A DNA stretch of 64,000 bases from Novosphingobium sp. SCN 66-18 (GCA_001725355.1 MEGD01000014.1:1-64000); one strand, 5' to 3'; counted from the first letter of the stretch, positions 10,175-19,648 are shown. Notes: a model not told the origin generated them from the sequence alone. Translations and numbers: made by a program.

Positions 10175-10206
10175 GCGACAAGATCCTTTGCCAACGCGGC
10201 GCGTTT

Positions 10207-10280
10207 CCCACCCCCAACCCCTCCCGCTTGCGGGAGGGGAGGCCGCCGCAGGCGGCGTTAGTCGCAGCGGGGTGGGCTTT
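10207..10280. repeat. Intergenic palindromic repeat, copy 2
   Basis: It has the same block order as 201-285: CCCACCCCCAACCCCTCCCG at the left, a CCGCCGCAGGCGGCG core, and GCAGCGGGGTGGGCTTT at the right. It lies between the convergent cyclase gene and the DUF3035 lipoprotein gene, so both copies are in tail-to-tail intervals. Confidence 0.75.
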
Positions 10281-10320
10281 CCACGCCCCGCGCTTGCGAA
10301 ATATATAATCGCCAAAATGA

Positions 10321-10343
10321 AAACCCCCGCGCGCGGCGGGGGC
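10321..10343 (-). terminator. Terminator of the ileS-lspA-DUF3035 transcript
   Basis: On the minus strand a GCCCCCGC...GCGGGGG stem is followed by TTTTCATTTT. It lies 32 bases beyond the stop of the last gene of the minus-strand run. Confidence 0.7.
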
Positions 10344-10374
10344 TTCCTGAAACCGACAGGGGCTGTGGCCCGGA

Positions 10375-10788
10375 TCAGCCGGGGATGTTGGCCTGCGCCT
10401 CGGCGCCGTCGCCCTGCGGCGCGGCCAGGATGTCGCGCAGCCCGCTGCCCTTGGCGACTGTTTTCGTGTCGGGATCGCCCACCGAGCTGCGGATGCCGGC
10501 GGCCGAAGCGCCCGAACGGTTGATCACGTCGGTCTCCACCGCGCTGCGCGGGGCCGGGCCGCCGAACAGCGCTTCCAGCGCCTGCTTGCCGGAATCGACG
10601 TCCTGCGGGCGCGGCGCGCCGGGGTTGGGCGGGGTCAGCGCGAAATCGGGCGGCACCACCAGCGGCGCCTGGCGCGTCACCGCGAATTCATCGGGACGCA
10701 CGCGATTGAACAGCGAGCCGCCCGCGCCGCAGGCGGACAGCAGGCCCGCGCCCGAGACGAGAAGGCAAAGAGTGGCGGCTTTACGCAT
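10375..10788 (-). CDS. DUF3035 family lipoprotein
   Basis: This 137-residue secreted lipoprotein has signal peptide MRKAATLCLLVSGAG and lipobox LSAC. A low-complexity Pro/Ala-rich body follows, including VVPPDFALTPPNPGAPRP, which is typical of DUF3035. The start at 10788 is supported by GGAGAA eight bases upstream, inside the end of lspA. The open frame extends further up but only into lspA. It follows lspA directly, so the signal peptidase and a lipoprotein substrate sit in the same operon. The function is not known; the family is widespread in alphaproteobacteria in this same place. Confidence 0.82.
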   Translation of the reverse strand: MRKAATLCLLVSGAGLLSACGAGGSLFNRVRPDEFAVTRQAPLVVPPDFALTPPNPGAPRPQDVDSGKQALEALFGGPAPRSAVETDVINRSGASAAGIRSSVGDPDTKTVAKGSGLRDILAAPQGDGAEAQANIPG

Positions 10789-10789
10789 A

Positions 10790-11323
10790 TCAGGCATTCT
10801 CCGTGGCGGCGGCATCAGCTTCGGCATCCGCGCCATTGGCGGGCTTTTCGCGCGAAAGCAGCGACCGGGCAAGCAGTATCAGCACGCCGAAGGTGATGGC
10901 GGCATCGGCGATGTTGAAAATCAGGAACGGACGCCATTCCCCGAAATGAAGGTCGGCGTAATCGATCACGTAACCGCGCGAGGCGCGGTCGTAGATATTG
11001 CCCAGCGCACCGCCCAGCACCAGCGCGAGGCCGACGATATCGCCCAGCACCTTTTCGCGCAGCATCCACACCGCCACGCCCAGCGCGATCACGGCGGTCA
11101 CCAGGATCAGGCCATAGCGCATCTCGGCCGAGGTGGCCGTGAACATGCCCAGCGAAACGCCGTAGTTCTCGGTCCAGCGCAAGTCGAAGAACGGCAGCAG
11201 CTCAATCGCGCCCACGTCCGCCAGCGCCAGCCGGCCGGTCATCAGCGCCTTGACGCCGCGATCCACCGCGAACGTGAGCAGCGCCAGCGCGAAGCCGGCA
11301 AGGCGACGGCCGGAAACGGTCAC
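10790..11323 (-). CDS. lspA: Lipoprotein signal peptidase (signal peptidase II)
   Basis: LspA is an inner-membrane aspartyl protease that removes signal peptides from prolipoproteins at the lipidated cysteine. Both catalytic motifs are present: GNIYDRASRGYVIDY and FNIADAAITFG, carrying the two active aspartates. Four TM helices fit the usual layout. The GTG start at 11323 overlaps the ileS stop as GTGA; upstream sequence in this frame lies within ileS. The protein is about 177 residues, with an Ala/Glu-rich tail (GADAEADAAATENA) a little longer than usual. Confidence 0.95.
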   Translation of the reverse strand: MTVSGRRLAGFALALLTFAVDRGVKALMTGRLALADVGAIELLPFFDLRWTENYGVSLGMFTATSAEMRYGLILVTAVIALGVAVWMLREKVLGDIVGLALVLGGALGNIYDRASRGYVIDYADLHFGEWRPFLIFNIADAAITFGVLILLARSLLSREKPANGADAEADAAATENA

Positions 11324-14208
11324 GCGGCCTGCCCGTCCGCCTGTGCGTCCAATTCCGCGACGACCGTTTCGCAGCGCCCGCACAGCGCGCCGTCTTCCGC
11401 CACGTCGGGCAGATGGCGCCAGCAACGGCCGCATTTGTGGTCATGGGTTCGGGTGACGGTCACGCCGTCATCCTGCCCGCGCGTGACTGTCCCGGTGATG
11501 AACAATTCGGCCAGATCAGCCTCCGGCGCGCCTTCGGGCACCAGCACTTGCGCTTCCAGCCCCGATCCCAGCACCTTTTCACGGCGCAGCGGCTCGATCG
11601 CCTCGTTCACCGTGGTGCGCAGCGCGCGCAGTTCGGCCCAGCGGTCCTCTTCCACCACCGAAACCGGCACCACCGGCCATTCGAGCAGGTGCACGCTGTC
11701 GCTGCCGGGAAAGCGTGTCTGCCACACTTCCTCCGCCGTGAAGACCAGCACCGGCGCGGCATAGCGCACCAGCGCGTGGAACAGCACGTCCAGCACGGTG
11801 CGGTAGGCGCGGCGCTTCGCGTCCGAAGGCGCGTCGCAGTAGAGCGAATCCTTGCGGATATCGAAGAAGAACGCCGAGAGGTCCTCGTTGCAGAACTCGC
11901 TCAGCGCGCGGACATAGGTGTTGTAGTCATAGTCCGCCACCGCCTGCCGCAGCGTGCCGTCCAGCCGTTCGAGCAGGACGAGCATGTAGCGTTCCAGTTC
12001 GGGCATCTCGCCCACCGGCAGCTTCTCGTCCTCGCCGAACCCGTCGAGCGCGCCCAGCAGGTAGCGGAAGGTGTTGCGCAGCTTGCGGTACTGGTCCGCC
12101 ACCCCGGCCAGGATTTCCTTGCCGATGCGGTGGTCCTCGGTGAAATCGACCGAGAGCGCCCACAGCCGCAGGATGTCCGCGCCGTAATCGCGCATCAGGT
12201 CGATCGGGCTGATCGTGTTGCCCAGCGACTTGGACATCTTCATGCCCTTGGCGTCCATGGTGAAGCCATGGGTCAGCACGCCCTTGTAGGGCGCGTGGCC
12301 GCGCGTGGCGCAGGCTTCCAGCAGCGAGGACTGGAACCAGCCGCGGTGCTGGTCCGACCCTTCCAGATAAAGGTCGGCGTGCGGGCCGGTATAGCCTTCG
12401 GGCCGCAGCAGATCGGGCCAGCGGCCCGATTCCAGCACGAAGGCATGGGTGCTGCCCGAATCGAACCACACGTCGAGAATGTCGGCCACGCGCTCGTAGT
12501 CGGCGGCGTTGTAGTCGGGCCCCAGCAGGGCCTGCGCCGCCTCGTCCGACCAGGCATCGACGCCTTCGGCGCGGATGGCGTTGACGATGCGGTCGTTCAC
12601 CGCCGGATCGACAAGGTACTGGCCGGTCTTGCGGTCGACGAACAGCGTGATCGGCACGCCCCACGCGCGCTGGCGGCTGAGCACCCAGTCGGGCCGGCCT
12701 TCGACCATCGCGCCGATGCGGTTGCGGCCCTTTTCGGGCACGAAGCGCGTTTCGGCGATGGCCGCCATCGCCGCCTGCCGCAGCGTGGGCGCGGCGCACA
12801 GCGCTTCCTCCGCCGGATTGATCGCGCCGCCTTCGGTTTCCCAGCGGTTCTCGCCCGGCGTCTTGGGCGAGATGTGCGTCATCACCCGGTCCATCGGCAC
12901 GAACCACTGCGGCGTGCAGCGGAAGATCACCTTGGCCTTGGAGCGCCACGAATGCGGGTAGGAGTGCTTGTAGTCGGCGCTCGCCGCCAGCAACCCGCCC
13001 GCCTCGCGCAGCGCGGTGCAGATCGGCCCGTCGGGCGCGTTGAACTTGGGGTTGATGACCGAGCCTTCGCCGCCCAGCCACGCCCAGTCCGCCCGGTACT
13101 TGCCATCGCCCTCGACCGCGAAGACCGGATCGATCCCGTGCGCCTTGCACAGCAGGAAGTCGTCCTCGCCATGGTCGGGCGCCATGTGGACAAGGCCCGT
13201 GCCGCTGTCGGTGGTGACGAAATCGCCGGGCAGGAACGGGCGGGGCTTGGCGAAGAAGCCACCGAGGTGGTGCATCGGATGGCGGGCGATGGTGCCGGCG
13301 AGGGCCGATCCCAAATAACGCCCTGCCGGACCGCTCTTGTAGGTCTCGATTTCGCAATCGGCTCGATCGAGAAATGCCCCGGCAAGATCCCGAGCCACAA
13401 GGTAGCGGCGACGATCGACCTCAACAATCGTATATTGGACCTCCGGCCCATAGGCGAGCGCCTGGTTCACCGGGATCGTCCACGGCGTCGTCGTCCAGAT
13501 CACCGCGTAGGCACCGACCAATTCCTTAATCGGCGATTCCGTGATCTCGAACGCCACGTCGACCTGGGTCGAAACGATGTCCTCGTATTCGACCTCGGCC
13601 TCGGCCAGCGCCGTCTTTTCCACCGGGCTCCACATCACCGGCTTGGCGCCGCGATAGAGCATCCCGTTCTCGGCGAACTTGAGCAGTTCGCCGACGATGG
13701 TCGCCTCCGCCTGGAAGTCCATCGTCAGGTACGGGTGGTCCCAGTCGCCGTTGATGCCGAGGCGCTTGAGCTGTTCGCGCTGCACGTCCACCCACTTCTG
13801 GGCATAGGCGCGGCATTCGGCGCGGAATTCGCGCGGGGGAACCTCGTCCTTGTTCTTCTTCTTCTTGCGGTATTCCTCCTCGACCTTCCATTCGATGGGC
13901 AGGCCGTGGCAGTCCCAGCCGGGCACATAGGGCGCGTCCTTGCCCAAGAGGCTCTGCGTGCGGCAGACCATGTCCTTCAGGATATGGTTCAGCGCATGGC
14001 CGATGTGCATGTCGCCATTGGCATAGGGCGGGCCATCGTGGAGGATGAACTTCTCGCGCCCGGCGCGGGCATCGCGCAAGCGGCGATAGAGGTCCTGCTC
14101 CTGCCAGCGCGCGAGAATGCCCGGCTCCTTCTGCGGGAGTCCGGCCTTCATCGGGAAATCGGTCTTCGGCAGGAAGACGGTGTTTCGGTAGTCGCGCTGT
14201 TCGGTCAT
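11320..14208 (-). CDS. ileS: Isoleucyl-tRNA synthetase
   Basis: This class I aminoacyl-tRNA synthetase charges tRNA-Ile and edits valine. The 962 residues include the HIGH signature at 68-71 (GDMHIGHALNHIL), the KMSKS loop near residue 655 (GMKMSKSLGN), the CP1 editing insertion between them, and a C-terminal zinc finger (CGRCWRHLP, then CGRCETVV). It is the first gene of the ileS-lspA-DUF3035 transcript. A 198-base interval with an inverted repeat separates it from ribF, so a promoter probably lies there. Confidence 0.98.
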   Translation of the reverse strand: MTEQRDYRNTVFLPKTDFPMKAGLPQKEPGILARWQEQDLYRRLRDARAGREKFILHDGPPYANGDMHIGHALNHILKDMVCRTQSLLGKDAPYVPGWDCHGLPIEWKVEEEYRKKKKNKDEVPPREFRAECRAYAQKWVDVQREQLKRLGINGDWDHPYLTMDFQAEATIVGELLKFAENGMLYRGAKPVMWSPVEKTALAEAEVEYEDIVSTQVDVAFEITESPIKELVGAYAVIWTTTPWTIPVNQALAYGPEVQYTIVEVDRRRYLVARDLAGAFLDRADCEIETYKSGPAGRYLGSALAGTIARHPMHHLGGFFAKPRPFLPGDFVTTDSGTGLVHMAPDHGEDDFLLCKAHGIDPVFAVEGDGKYRADWAWLGGEGSVINPKFNAPDGPICTALREAGGLLAASADYKHSYPHSWRSKAKVIFRCTPQWFVPMDRVMTHISPKTPGENRWETEGGAINPAEEALCAAPTLRQAAMAAIAETRFVPEKGRNRIGAMVEGRPDWVLSRQRAWGVPITLFVDRKTGQYLVDPAVNDRIVNAIRAEGVDAWSDEAAQALLGPDYNAADYERVADILDVWFDSGSTHAFVLESGRWPDLLRPEGYTGPHADLYLEGSDQHRGWFQSSLLEACATRGHAPYKGVLTHGFTMDAKGMKMSKSLGNTISPIDLMRDYGADILRLWALSVDFTEDHRIGKEILAGVADQYRKLRNTFRYLLGALDGFGEDEKLPVGEMPELERYMLVLLERLDGTLRQAVADYDYNTYVRALSEFCNEDLSAFFFDIRKDSLYCDAPSDAKRRAYRTVLDVLFHALVRYAAPVLVFTAEEVWQTRFPGSDSVHLLEWPVVPVSVVEEDRWAELRALRTTVNEAIEPLRREKVLGSGLEAQVLVPEGAPEADLAELFITGTVTRGQDDGVTVTRTHDHKCGRCWRHLPDVAEDGALCGRCETVVAELDAQADGQAA

Positions 14209-14262
14209 GATCGGCGGGCCTTAGCCGCGCGCGGGGATTCCTGCAATTGCGAGAGAGTATGG

Positions 14263-14401
14263 TTCGCGCAGAGGCGCGAAGGGATCGCGCCCGGCCGACA
14301 GGCCCCTTTGGTCCTGCGGCCTTCCCTATGGAGTGCGCATGGCACGGAGGGCGGCTTCGCCGCAAGCGCGGCCTCTTCGCGCCTCCGCGCCTCTGCGCGA
14401 A
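14263..14401. repeat. Imperfect long inverted repeat between ribF and ileS
   Basis: TTCGCGCAGAGGCGCGAAG at 14263-14281 reappears as its reverse complement at 14375-14401, where eight extra bases (CTCCGCGC-like) are inserted. The arms can pair across about 93 bases. The interval otherwise holds no gene I can support. It could end ribF transcription on the minus strand, or be a remnant of a mobile repeat. Confidence 0.5.
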
Positions 14402-14406
14402 AAAAC

Positions 14407-15336
14407 CTACCCCGCCGCCAGCAGCCGCCGCGCCTCGTCGCAATCGCGGTTCATCTGTTCGACCAGCGCATCGAGCGAATCGAACTTCGCTTCGGGCCGC
14501 AGGAAGTGGTGGAAGGCCACCTCGATCTCCTGCCCGTAAAGATCGCCCGACCAGTCGAAGAAATACGGCTCCAGCAGTTCCTTGGGCGGATCGAACGTGG
14601 GGCGGATGCCGATGTTGGCCGCGCCCTGCACCACGCGCCCGCCCGGCATCCGGCCGGTGACGGCATAGATGCCGTAGCGCGGGCGCAGATAGCTGCCGAG
14701 CGGCAGGTTGGCGGTGGGAAAGCCGATCGTGCGCCCCAGCTTGTCGCCGTGCTGCACCACGCCCCGGATCGCAAAAGGCCGCGTCAGCAGCCGCGTGGCG
14801 GTGGCGCAATCGCCGGCCTGCAGCGCGGCGCGGATGCGGCTGGAGGAAACGACTTCGCCACTTTCCACCACGGGGCCGACCGCGCGCGCCGTCAGCCCGC
14901 TTTCCGCGCCCAGTTCCGCCAGCACGCGCACGTTGCCGCCCCGCCCCTTGCCGAAGGTGAAGTCCTCGCCCGTGACCACGCCCGCCGCGCCCAGCCGATC
15001 GACCAGCAGCCCGCGCACGAATTCCTCCGCCGTGGTGGCGGCCAGCGTCCCGTCGAAGGCGAAGACCAGCATGGCATCGGCCCCGGCGGCGGCGAACAGC
15101 TCCTCGCGCTGGTCCAGCGTGGTCAGCCGGAACGGCGGCGCATCGGGCTGGAAATGGCGCACCGGATGCGGATCGAACGTGGCGACGATCGCCGGGCGGC
15201 CTTGCGCCCGCGCCTGCCGCACCGCCTCGCCCACCACGGCCTGATGGCCGAGGTGGAACCCATCGAAATTGCCGAGCGCGATCACCGCCCCGCGCAAATG
15301 ATCCGGCGCGCGATCGCGCGCGTCGATTCGCGTCAT
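14407..15336 (-). CDS. ribF: Bifunctional riboflavin kinase / FAD synthetase
   Basis: This enzyme converts riboflavin to FMN and then to FAD. The N-terminal nucleotidyltransferase domain shows GNFDGFHLGHQAVV and ATFDPHPVRHF. The C-terminal riboflavin kinase domain starts near residue 180 (GVVQHGDKLGRTIGFPTANL) and includes GIYAVTG and GAANIGIRPTF. The 309 residues are full length. The start codon overlaps the stop of the dipeptidase gene (ATGA). FAD supply suits the flavin-dependent dehydrogenases in the window, but this is a housekeeping gene. Confidence 0.97.
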   Translation of the reverse strand: MTRIDARDRAPDHLRGAVIALGNFDGFHLGHQAVVGEAVRQARAQGRPAIVATFDPHPVRHFQPDAPPFRLTTLDQREELFAAAGADAMLVFAFDGTLAATTAEEFVRGLLVDRLGAAGVVTGEDFTFGKGRGGNVRVLAELGAESGLTARAVGPVVESGEVVSSSRIRAALQAGDCATATRLLTRPFAIRGVVQHGDKLGRTIGFPTANLPLGSYLRPRYGIYAVTGRMPGGRVVQGAANIGIRPTFDPPKELLEPYFFDWSGDLYGQEIEVAFHHFLRPEAKFDSLDALVEQMNRDCDEARRLLAAG

Positions 15337-16541
15337 CGATGCGCCTCTGCCGTGGCCCCGCCCGGCCCCGATGCCGCCATCGGCCGCAAGCCGGCGCGAA
15401 TCACGCGCAGGGCATTGCCGCCCATCGCGGCGCGAATCTCGTCATCGCTGAAATGTTCGTCGATCAGGGCCTGGGTTACCTGTTCCAGTTGCGCGGTATC
15501 GAACCGGGTGGTGGTCGCCCCGTCGAAATCGCTGCCTAGCGCGACATGGTCGATCCCGACAAGATCGCGCACGTGGCGCATCGCCTTGGCCGTGGCGCGG
15601 GGGCTGGTATCGCAGACCGCCGCGTCCCAGTAGCCGATGCCGATCAGCCCGCCGGTGCGCGCGACACCGCGAATCTCGTCGTCGGTCAGGTTGCGGTTGA
15701 CCTTGCACGTCGCCTGCACCCCGCCATGGCTGGAGACCACCGGCCGGCGCGCCATCGCCAGTACATCGGCCACGCCCGCGTGGCTGAGATGCGCGATGTC
15801 CACGATCATGCCCTTGTCTTCCATCCGCCGCACGATCTGCCGGCCGAACGGAGTCAGCCCGCCCTTCTTCAGCCCGTGCATCGACCCGGCCAGTTCATCG
15901 TCGAAGAAATGCGTCAGGCTCGCCATGCGGAACCCGGCGGCATAGAACCGGTCGAGGTTCTCCGCCTTGCCTTCCAGATCGTGCAGCCCCTCGATCGAGA
16001 GCATCGCGCCCACCGGCTGCGCCTTGTTCCCGCGCCGGGCCAGCAGCAGGTCGAGCGAGGCGTCGTCGCTGACTTTCAGCAGCATCCCGCCCGAGGCCGC
16101 GACCGCGCGGTCCAGCTTCTGCCCGTGCCACAGCGTGCGTTCTGCCAGCGAATTCCACGTCCGCACCGGCTGCAACTGCGCCACGGCCAGCGCGCCCAGC
16201 GTGTCGCTGTCCGCCGGGTTGGCATCGTAGTTCAGGCCACGCGGCGACTTCGAGACCGACGAGAACACCTGCAGCGCGACATTGCCCTCTTCCAGACGCG
16301 GCAGATCGACATGCCCGCGCCGCGCCCGGTCGCGCAGGTCGCGCCGCCACATCAGCGTATCGGAGTGCAGATCGACGATCCGCAGCGACCGGTGCAGTTC
16401 CCGCGCCCGGTCGCTGACCGCGATCAGCGGCTGCCCGTCAATCCGGTTCATCTGCGATTCGACAAACGCCGGCAGCGGCCCGAAGAACGCCGCAGCGGCC
16501 AATCCGGTCACGCCCAGTGCAATCGCCACCCAACGACGCAT
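15333..16541 (-). CDS. Membrane dipeptidase (peptidase M19 family)
   Basis: This is a zinc dipeptidase of the renal dipeptidase family. An N-terminal uncleaved anchor or signal (WVAIALGVTGLAAAAFFG) precedes the catalytic barrel. The zinc-binding HxD is in IVDLHSDTLMW, with the bridging Glu in MLSIEGLHDL, His residues in DIAHLSHAG and VVSSHGG, and the active Asp in ALGSDFDGA. At 402 residues it has the family length with the anchor. It lies between folA and ribF, with ATGA overlap to ribF. Likely substrates are periplasmic dipeptides, possibly D-amino-acid-containing peptidoglycan fragments; this part is inferred. Confidence 0.92.
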   Translation of the reverse strand: MRRWVAIALGVTGLAAAAFFGPLPAFVESQMNRIDGQPLIAVSDRARELHRSLRIVDLHSDTLMWRRDLRDRARRGHVDLPRLEEGNVALQVFSSVSKSPRGLNYDANPADSDTLGALAVAQLQPVRTWNSLAERTLWHGQKLDRAVAASGGMLLKVSDDASLDLLLARRGNKAQPVGAMLSIEGLHDLEGKAENLDRFYAAGFRMASLTHFFDDELAGSMHGLKKGGLTPFGRQIVRRMEDKGMIVDIAHLSHAGVADVLAMARRPVVSSHGGVQATCKVNRNLTDDEIRGVARTGGLIGIGYWDAAVCDTSPRATAKAMRHVRDLVGIDHVALGSDFDGATTTRFDTAQLEQVTQALIDEHFSDDEIRAAMGGNALRVIRAGLRPMAASGPGGATAEAHR

Positions 16542-16544
16542 GGT

Positions 16545-17033
16545 TCAGCCCCTCCCCCTTTCCAGCGTCACGAAATCGAACGCCGGGCGTCCCTTTTCGG
16601 CCGGGTGCGTCTCGCGCGCAAGCTCCCGCCATTCGGGGCCAAGGGGCGGCATCACCGTGTCGCCCGCGACATCGGCATGGACTTCGGTCAGTTCCACCCG
16701 CGTGGCCAGCGGCAGGAACAGGCGGTAGATCTCCGCGCCGCCGACCACGGCCACACCGCCATCGCCGGCCAGCGCCAGCGCGGCCGGCACGTCGTGGACC
16801 ACTTCGGCCCCTTCCGCGCGCCAGCCGGCATCGCGCGTCAGCACGATATGGCGGCGGCCGGGCAGCGGCGCGGGAAAGCTTTCGAACGTCTTGCGGCCCA
16901 TGATCATCGGCTTGCCCATGGTCAGCGCCTTGAACCGCCGCAGGTCCGCCGGAATGTGCCAGGGCAGCGCGTTGTCCCGACCGATCGTGCCGTTGGCGGC
17001 GCGCGCGTAGATCAGGACCAGGGCCTGCGCCAT
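16545..17033 (-). CDS. folA: Dihydrofolate reductase
   Basis: DHFR reduces dihydrofolate to tetrahydrofolate with NADPH. The 162 residues begin MAQALVLIYARAANGTIGRDNALPW in spirit: the conserved NALPWHIPADLRRFK substrate loop, GRKTFESFP and the NADPH-binding VVGGAEIYRLFLP are all present. The frame stays open far upstream, but that part overlaps purK. The ATG at 17033 is chosen because it overlaps the purK stop as TAATG. This short coupling suggests co-translation with purK, joining folate reduction to purine synthesis. Confidence 0.96.
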   Translation of the reverse strand: MAQALVLIYARAANGTIGRDNALPWHIPADLRRFKALTMGKPMIMGRKTFESFPAPLPGRRHIVLTRDAGWRAEGAEVVHDVPAALALAGDGGVAVVGGAEIYRLFLPLATRVELTEVHADVAGDTVMPPLGPEWRELARETHPAEKGRPAFDFVTLERGRG

Positions 17034-18091
17034 TACAGGATCAGCCGGGTGACGTGGCCCATCTTGCGTCCGGGACGAACCGCCGCCTTGCCATAGAGAT
17101 GGAGGTGGTTGGCGGGATCGGACAGGATCTGCGCCCAATCGCGCGCGGCATCGCCGATCAGGTTGTCCATCACCGCGCCCCTCGCCGCCAGCGCCGTGCT
17201 GCCCAGCGGCAGTGCGCAGATCGCGCGGATATGGTTCTCGAACTGGCTGACCAGCGCGCCCTCGATCGTCCAGTGCCCGGAATTGTGGACGCGCGGGGCC
17301 ATCTCGTTGAACACCGGGCCGTCCGCCGTGGCGAAGAATTCCAGCGTCAGCACGCCCACGTAATCCAGCGCGTCGGCCACTTTCGCCGCCAGCGCGCGCG
17401 CCGCGTCCACCTGCGCGGCGATGAACGCCGGGGCGGGCACGGTCGAACGGGCCAGGATGCCGTTTTCGTGCTCGTTCTGCGCCGAATCCCAGAAGCGCAC
17501 GTCGCCAGCCGCGTCGCGCACCAGAATCACCGAGAACTCGCCCTCGAAGCGCACGAAGCCTTCGTAGATCAGCGGCACGGCGGGCAGGTCCAGCCCGGCG
17601 GCGGCGGCCGGGTCCGTGATCCGCCACTGGCCCTTGCCATCGTACCCGTCGCGCCGGGTCTTGAGGATGCCGGGCGCGCCGATCCGCGCGATCGCGGCGG
17701 CAAGGTCGGCAGCGGAATCGACTTGCGCCCAGGGCGCGGGGCGGCCGCCCAGCGCCTCGACGAAGCTTTTCTCGTTCACCCGGTCCTGCGCCACTTCCAG
17801 CGCGCGGACCGGCGGATGCAGCGGCGCGTGCTCGCCGATCGCGGCCAGCGGCCCGGCGGCGACGTTCTCGAACTCGTAGGTGACCACGGCGCATTGCGCG
17901 GCGAACGCGGCCAGCGCGGCCTCGTCGTCATAGCGCCCCTGCGTGAACGCGGCACTGACATCGGCCGCGACCGAATCCGCTTCCGGCGCATAGACATGGC
18001 AGCGGTAGCCGAGGTTCGCCGCCGCCAGCGCCAGCATCCGGCCCAGCTGGCCGCCACCGAGAATGCCGATGGTCTCGCCGGGCGGGATCAC
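17033..18091 (-). CDS. purK: N5-carboxyaminoimidazole ribonucleotide synthetase
   Basis: PurK is an ATP-grasp enzyme that carboxylates AIR with bicarbonate in purine biosynthesis. The 352 residues start with the glycine-rich ETIGILGGGQLGRMLALAA. Further family signatures are VVTYEFENVA, KTRRDGYDGKGQW in the ATP-grasp core, and NEMAPRVHNSGHWT near the C-terminus. It follows purE with a 40-base spacer, and the two enzymes act in succession. The end overlaps folA. Confidence 0.97.
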   Translation of the reverse strand: MIPPGETIGILGGGQLGRMLALAAANLGYRCHVYAPEADSVAADVSAAFTQGRYDDEAALAAFAAQCAVVTYEFENVAAGPLAAIGEHAPLHPPVRALEVAQDRVNEKSFVEALGGRPAPWAQVDSAADLAAAIARIGAPGILKTRRDGYDGKGQWRITDPAAAAGLDLPAVPLIYEGFVRFEGEFSVILVRDAAGDVRFWDSAQNEHENGILARSTVPAPAFIAAQVDAARALAAKVADALDYVGVLTLEFFATADGPVFNEMAPRVHNSGHWTIEGALVSQFENHIRAICALPLGSTALAARGAVMDNLIGDAARDWAQILSDPANHLHLYGKAAVRPGRKMGHVTRLIL

Positions 18092-18131
18092 GCGCGGCTC
18101 CCGCGCAGGGTGTGGCGCACCACCATTGCCA

Positions 18132-18629
18132 TCAGGAAGGCAGTTCCGCGACCGAATCGGTCTGCGCGGCGCGGAACGCGATCAGCCGTTCGGCCAGCGC
18201 GGGATCGGACGTGGCGAGGATCGACGCGGCCAGCAGGCCGGCATTGGTCGCACCCGGCGCGCCGATGGCCAGCGTGCCCACGGGAATGCCGCCGGGCATC
18301 TGGACGATCGACAGCAGGCTGTCCATGCCCTTCAGCGCCTTGGATTCGACCGGCACGCCCAGCACCGGCAGGTGCGTCATCGCGGCGACCATGCCCGGCA
18401 GGTGCGCCGCGCCGCCGGCCCCGGCAATGATGACCCGGAAGCCTTCGTGGTGCGCGCCCTTGGCGAAGGCGACGAGCCGGTCGGGCGTGCGGTGCGCGGA
18501 AACGATGCGGCATTCGTGCGCCACGCCCAGCTTGTCGAGCGCGGCGGCCGCGTTCTTCATCGTCTCCCAGTCGGACTGGCTGCCCATGACGATGGCCACG
18601 GCCGGCGCCTGCGGCGAGGTATCACTCAT
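18132..18629 (-). CDS. purE: N5-carboxyaminoimidazole ribonucleotide mutase
   Basis: PurE (class I) moves the carboxyl group of N5-CAIR to give CAIR, using the product of PurK. The 165-residue protein has the full set of family motifs: [25 protein letters not shown], the [11 protein letters not shown] loop with its catalytic His, and the C-terminal [16 protein letters not shown]. It lies directly upstream of purK on the same strand. Confidence 0.98.
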   Translation of the reverse strand: MSDTSPQAPAVAIVMGSQSDWETMKNAAAALDKLGVAHECRIVSAHRTPDRLVAFAKGAHHEGFRVIIAGAGGAAHLPGMVAAMTHLPVLGVPVESKALKGMDSLLSIVQMPGGIPVGTLAIGAPGATNAGLLAASILATSDPALAERLIAFRAAQTDSVAELPS

Positions 18630-18659
18630 GCCCTGCCCCCTATCAGGCCGGAACGCCCC

Positions 18660-19346
18660 TCAGCGTTCCGACAGGTAGTACCGCTCGATCTCGGCGAGGT
18701 TGTCGTCCAGTTCATAGACGATCGGCTGGCCGGTCGGAATTTCGAGGCCGGTGATATCGGCATCCGAAATGCCCGAAAGGTGCTTCACCAGCGCGCGCAG
18801 CGAATTGCCGTGGGCCGAAACGATCACCGTTTCGCCGGCCTTCAGCGCCGGGGCGATCTTCTGCTCGAAGCAGGGCAGCACGCGGGCGATCGTGTCCTTG
18901 AGGCTTTCGGTCGCGGGCACGGGAATGCCGGCATAGCGCGGGTCGGCCGCCAGATCGAAAGCGCTGCCCGCTTCCAGCGGCGGCGGCGGAATGTCGAAGC
19001 TGCGGCGCCAGACCTTGACCTGATCGTCCCCGTGCTTGGCGGCGGTCTCGGCCTTGTCCAGCCCGGTCAGGCCGCCATAATGCCGCTCGTTGAGCCGCCA
19101 GTCCTTGTCCTCGGGAATCCACAGGCGCCCGGCCGCTTCCAGCGCGAAATGCAGCGTCTTGATCGCGCGCGTCTGCAGCGAGGTGAACGCCACCGTCGGC
19201 AGCACGCCCTTGTCCTTCAGCAGCGTGCCGGCGGCAAGCGCTTCGGCCGCGCCCTTTTCGGTCACATCCACGTCCCACCAGCCGGTGAAACGGTTTTCGA
19301 GATTCCATTGCGATTGACCGTGACGGATCAGGATCAGGCGGGGCAT
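18660..19346 (-). CDS. gpmA: 2,3-bisphosphoglycerate-dependent phosphoglycerate mutase
   Basis: This glycolytic and gluconeogenic enzyme interconverts 3- and 2-phosphoglycerate. The 228 residues carry the phosphohistidine signature [12 protein letters not shown] at the N-terminus, [14 protein letters not shown] in the middle and the second catalytic histidine in [15 protein letters not shown]. It lies upstream of purE with a 30-base gap and may head the same minus-strand transcript. Confidence 0.97.
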   Translation of the reverse strand: MPRLILIRHGQSQWNLENRFTGWWDVDVTEKGAAEALAAGTLLKDKGVLPTVAFTSLQTRAIKTLHFALEAAGRLWIPEDKDWRLNERHYGGLTGLDKAETAAKHGDDQVKVWRRSFDIPPPPLEAGSAFDLAADPRYAGIPVPATESLKDTIARVLPCFEQKIAPALKAGETVIVSAHGNSLRALVKHLSGISDADITGLEIPTGQPIVYELDDNLAEIERYYLSER

Positions 19347-19382
19347 CGTGGCTCCTGCTGCTCTACTGCGGGAAACGGCCCC

Positions 19383-19577
19383 CTAGCGCTCCCCTTGCGG
19401 TTTGGAAAGGCCGCCCGTGCCGGATTCGCCGGCGTCTGCCTCCCGCGCGCCAAGTTCGCGTGTCCCAAGTTCTTTGGCCCCAAGTTCCCGCGCCTGCGCC
19501 TTGCGCCGCTTCAGGTTCTCGCGCAGGCGCGCGGCCAGCCGCTCCTCGCGCGTCATTTTTGCCGGATCGTCGCTCAT
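19383..19577 (-). CDS. Small charged hypothetical protein with five-residue repeats
   Basis: A 64-residue protein starting MSDDPAKMTREERLAARLRE, upstream of gpmA. It is strongly helical and basic at the start (LAARLRENLKRRKAQ). It then has three copies of a five-residue unit of the form (R/K)ELG(A/T), encoded by a 15-base tandem repeat at 19448-19492. Similar short proteins beginning with DDP.KLTRE occur in sphingomonads as hypothetical proteins, as far as I recall; no function is known. The open frame continues 12 codons upstream, but that start looks less likely. Confidence 0.6.
   Translation of the reverse strand: MSDDPAKMTREERLAARLRENLKRRKAQARELGAKELGTRELGAREADAGESGTGGLSKPQGER
19448..19492. 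repeat. 15-bp tandem repeat, three units
   Basis: The block CCAAGTTC recurs at intervals of exactly 15 bases (19451, 19466, 19481) inside the small hypothetical gene and keeps its reading frame. It produces the repeated ELG units of the protein. Slippage could change its copy number. Confidence 0.7.
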
Positions 19578-19648
19578 GCCGCGCGGTGTGCCTTGCCCGC
19601 GCGCGCGCCGCAAGGGCGCGCACTGACAACGCGGCCGTCATACCACGC

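Noticed and set aside
11413..15633. A 1406-codon plus-strand open frame across ileS and ribF
   Set aside because: Same cause as above: it is a mirror of the ileS and ribF codons with no signature of its own.
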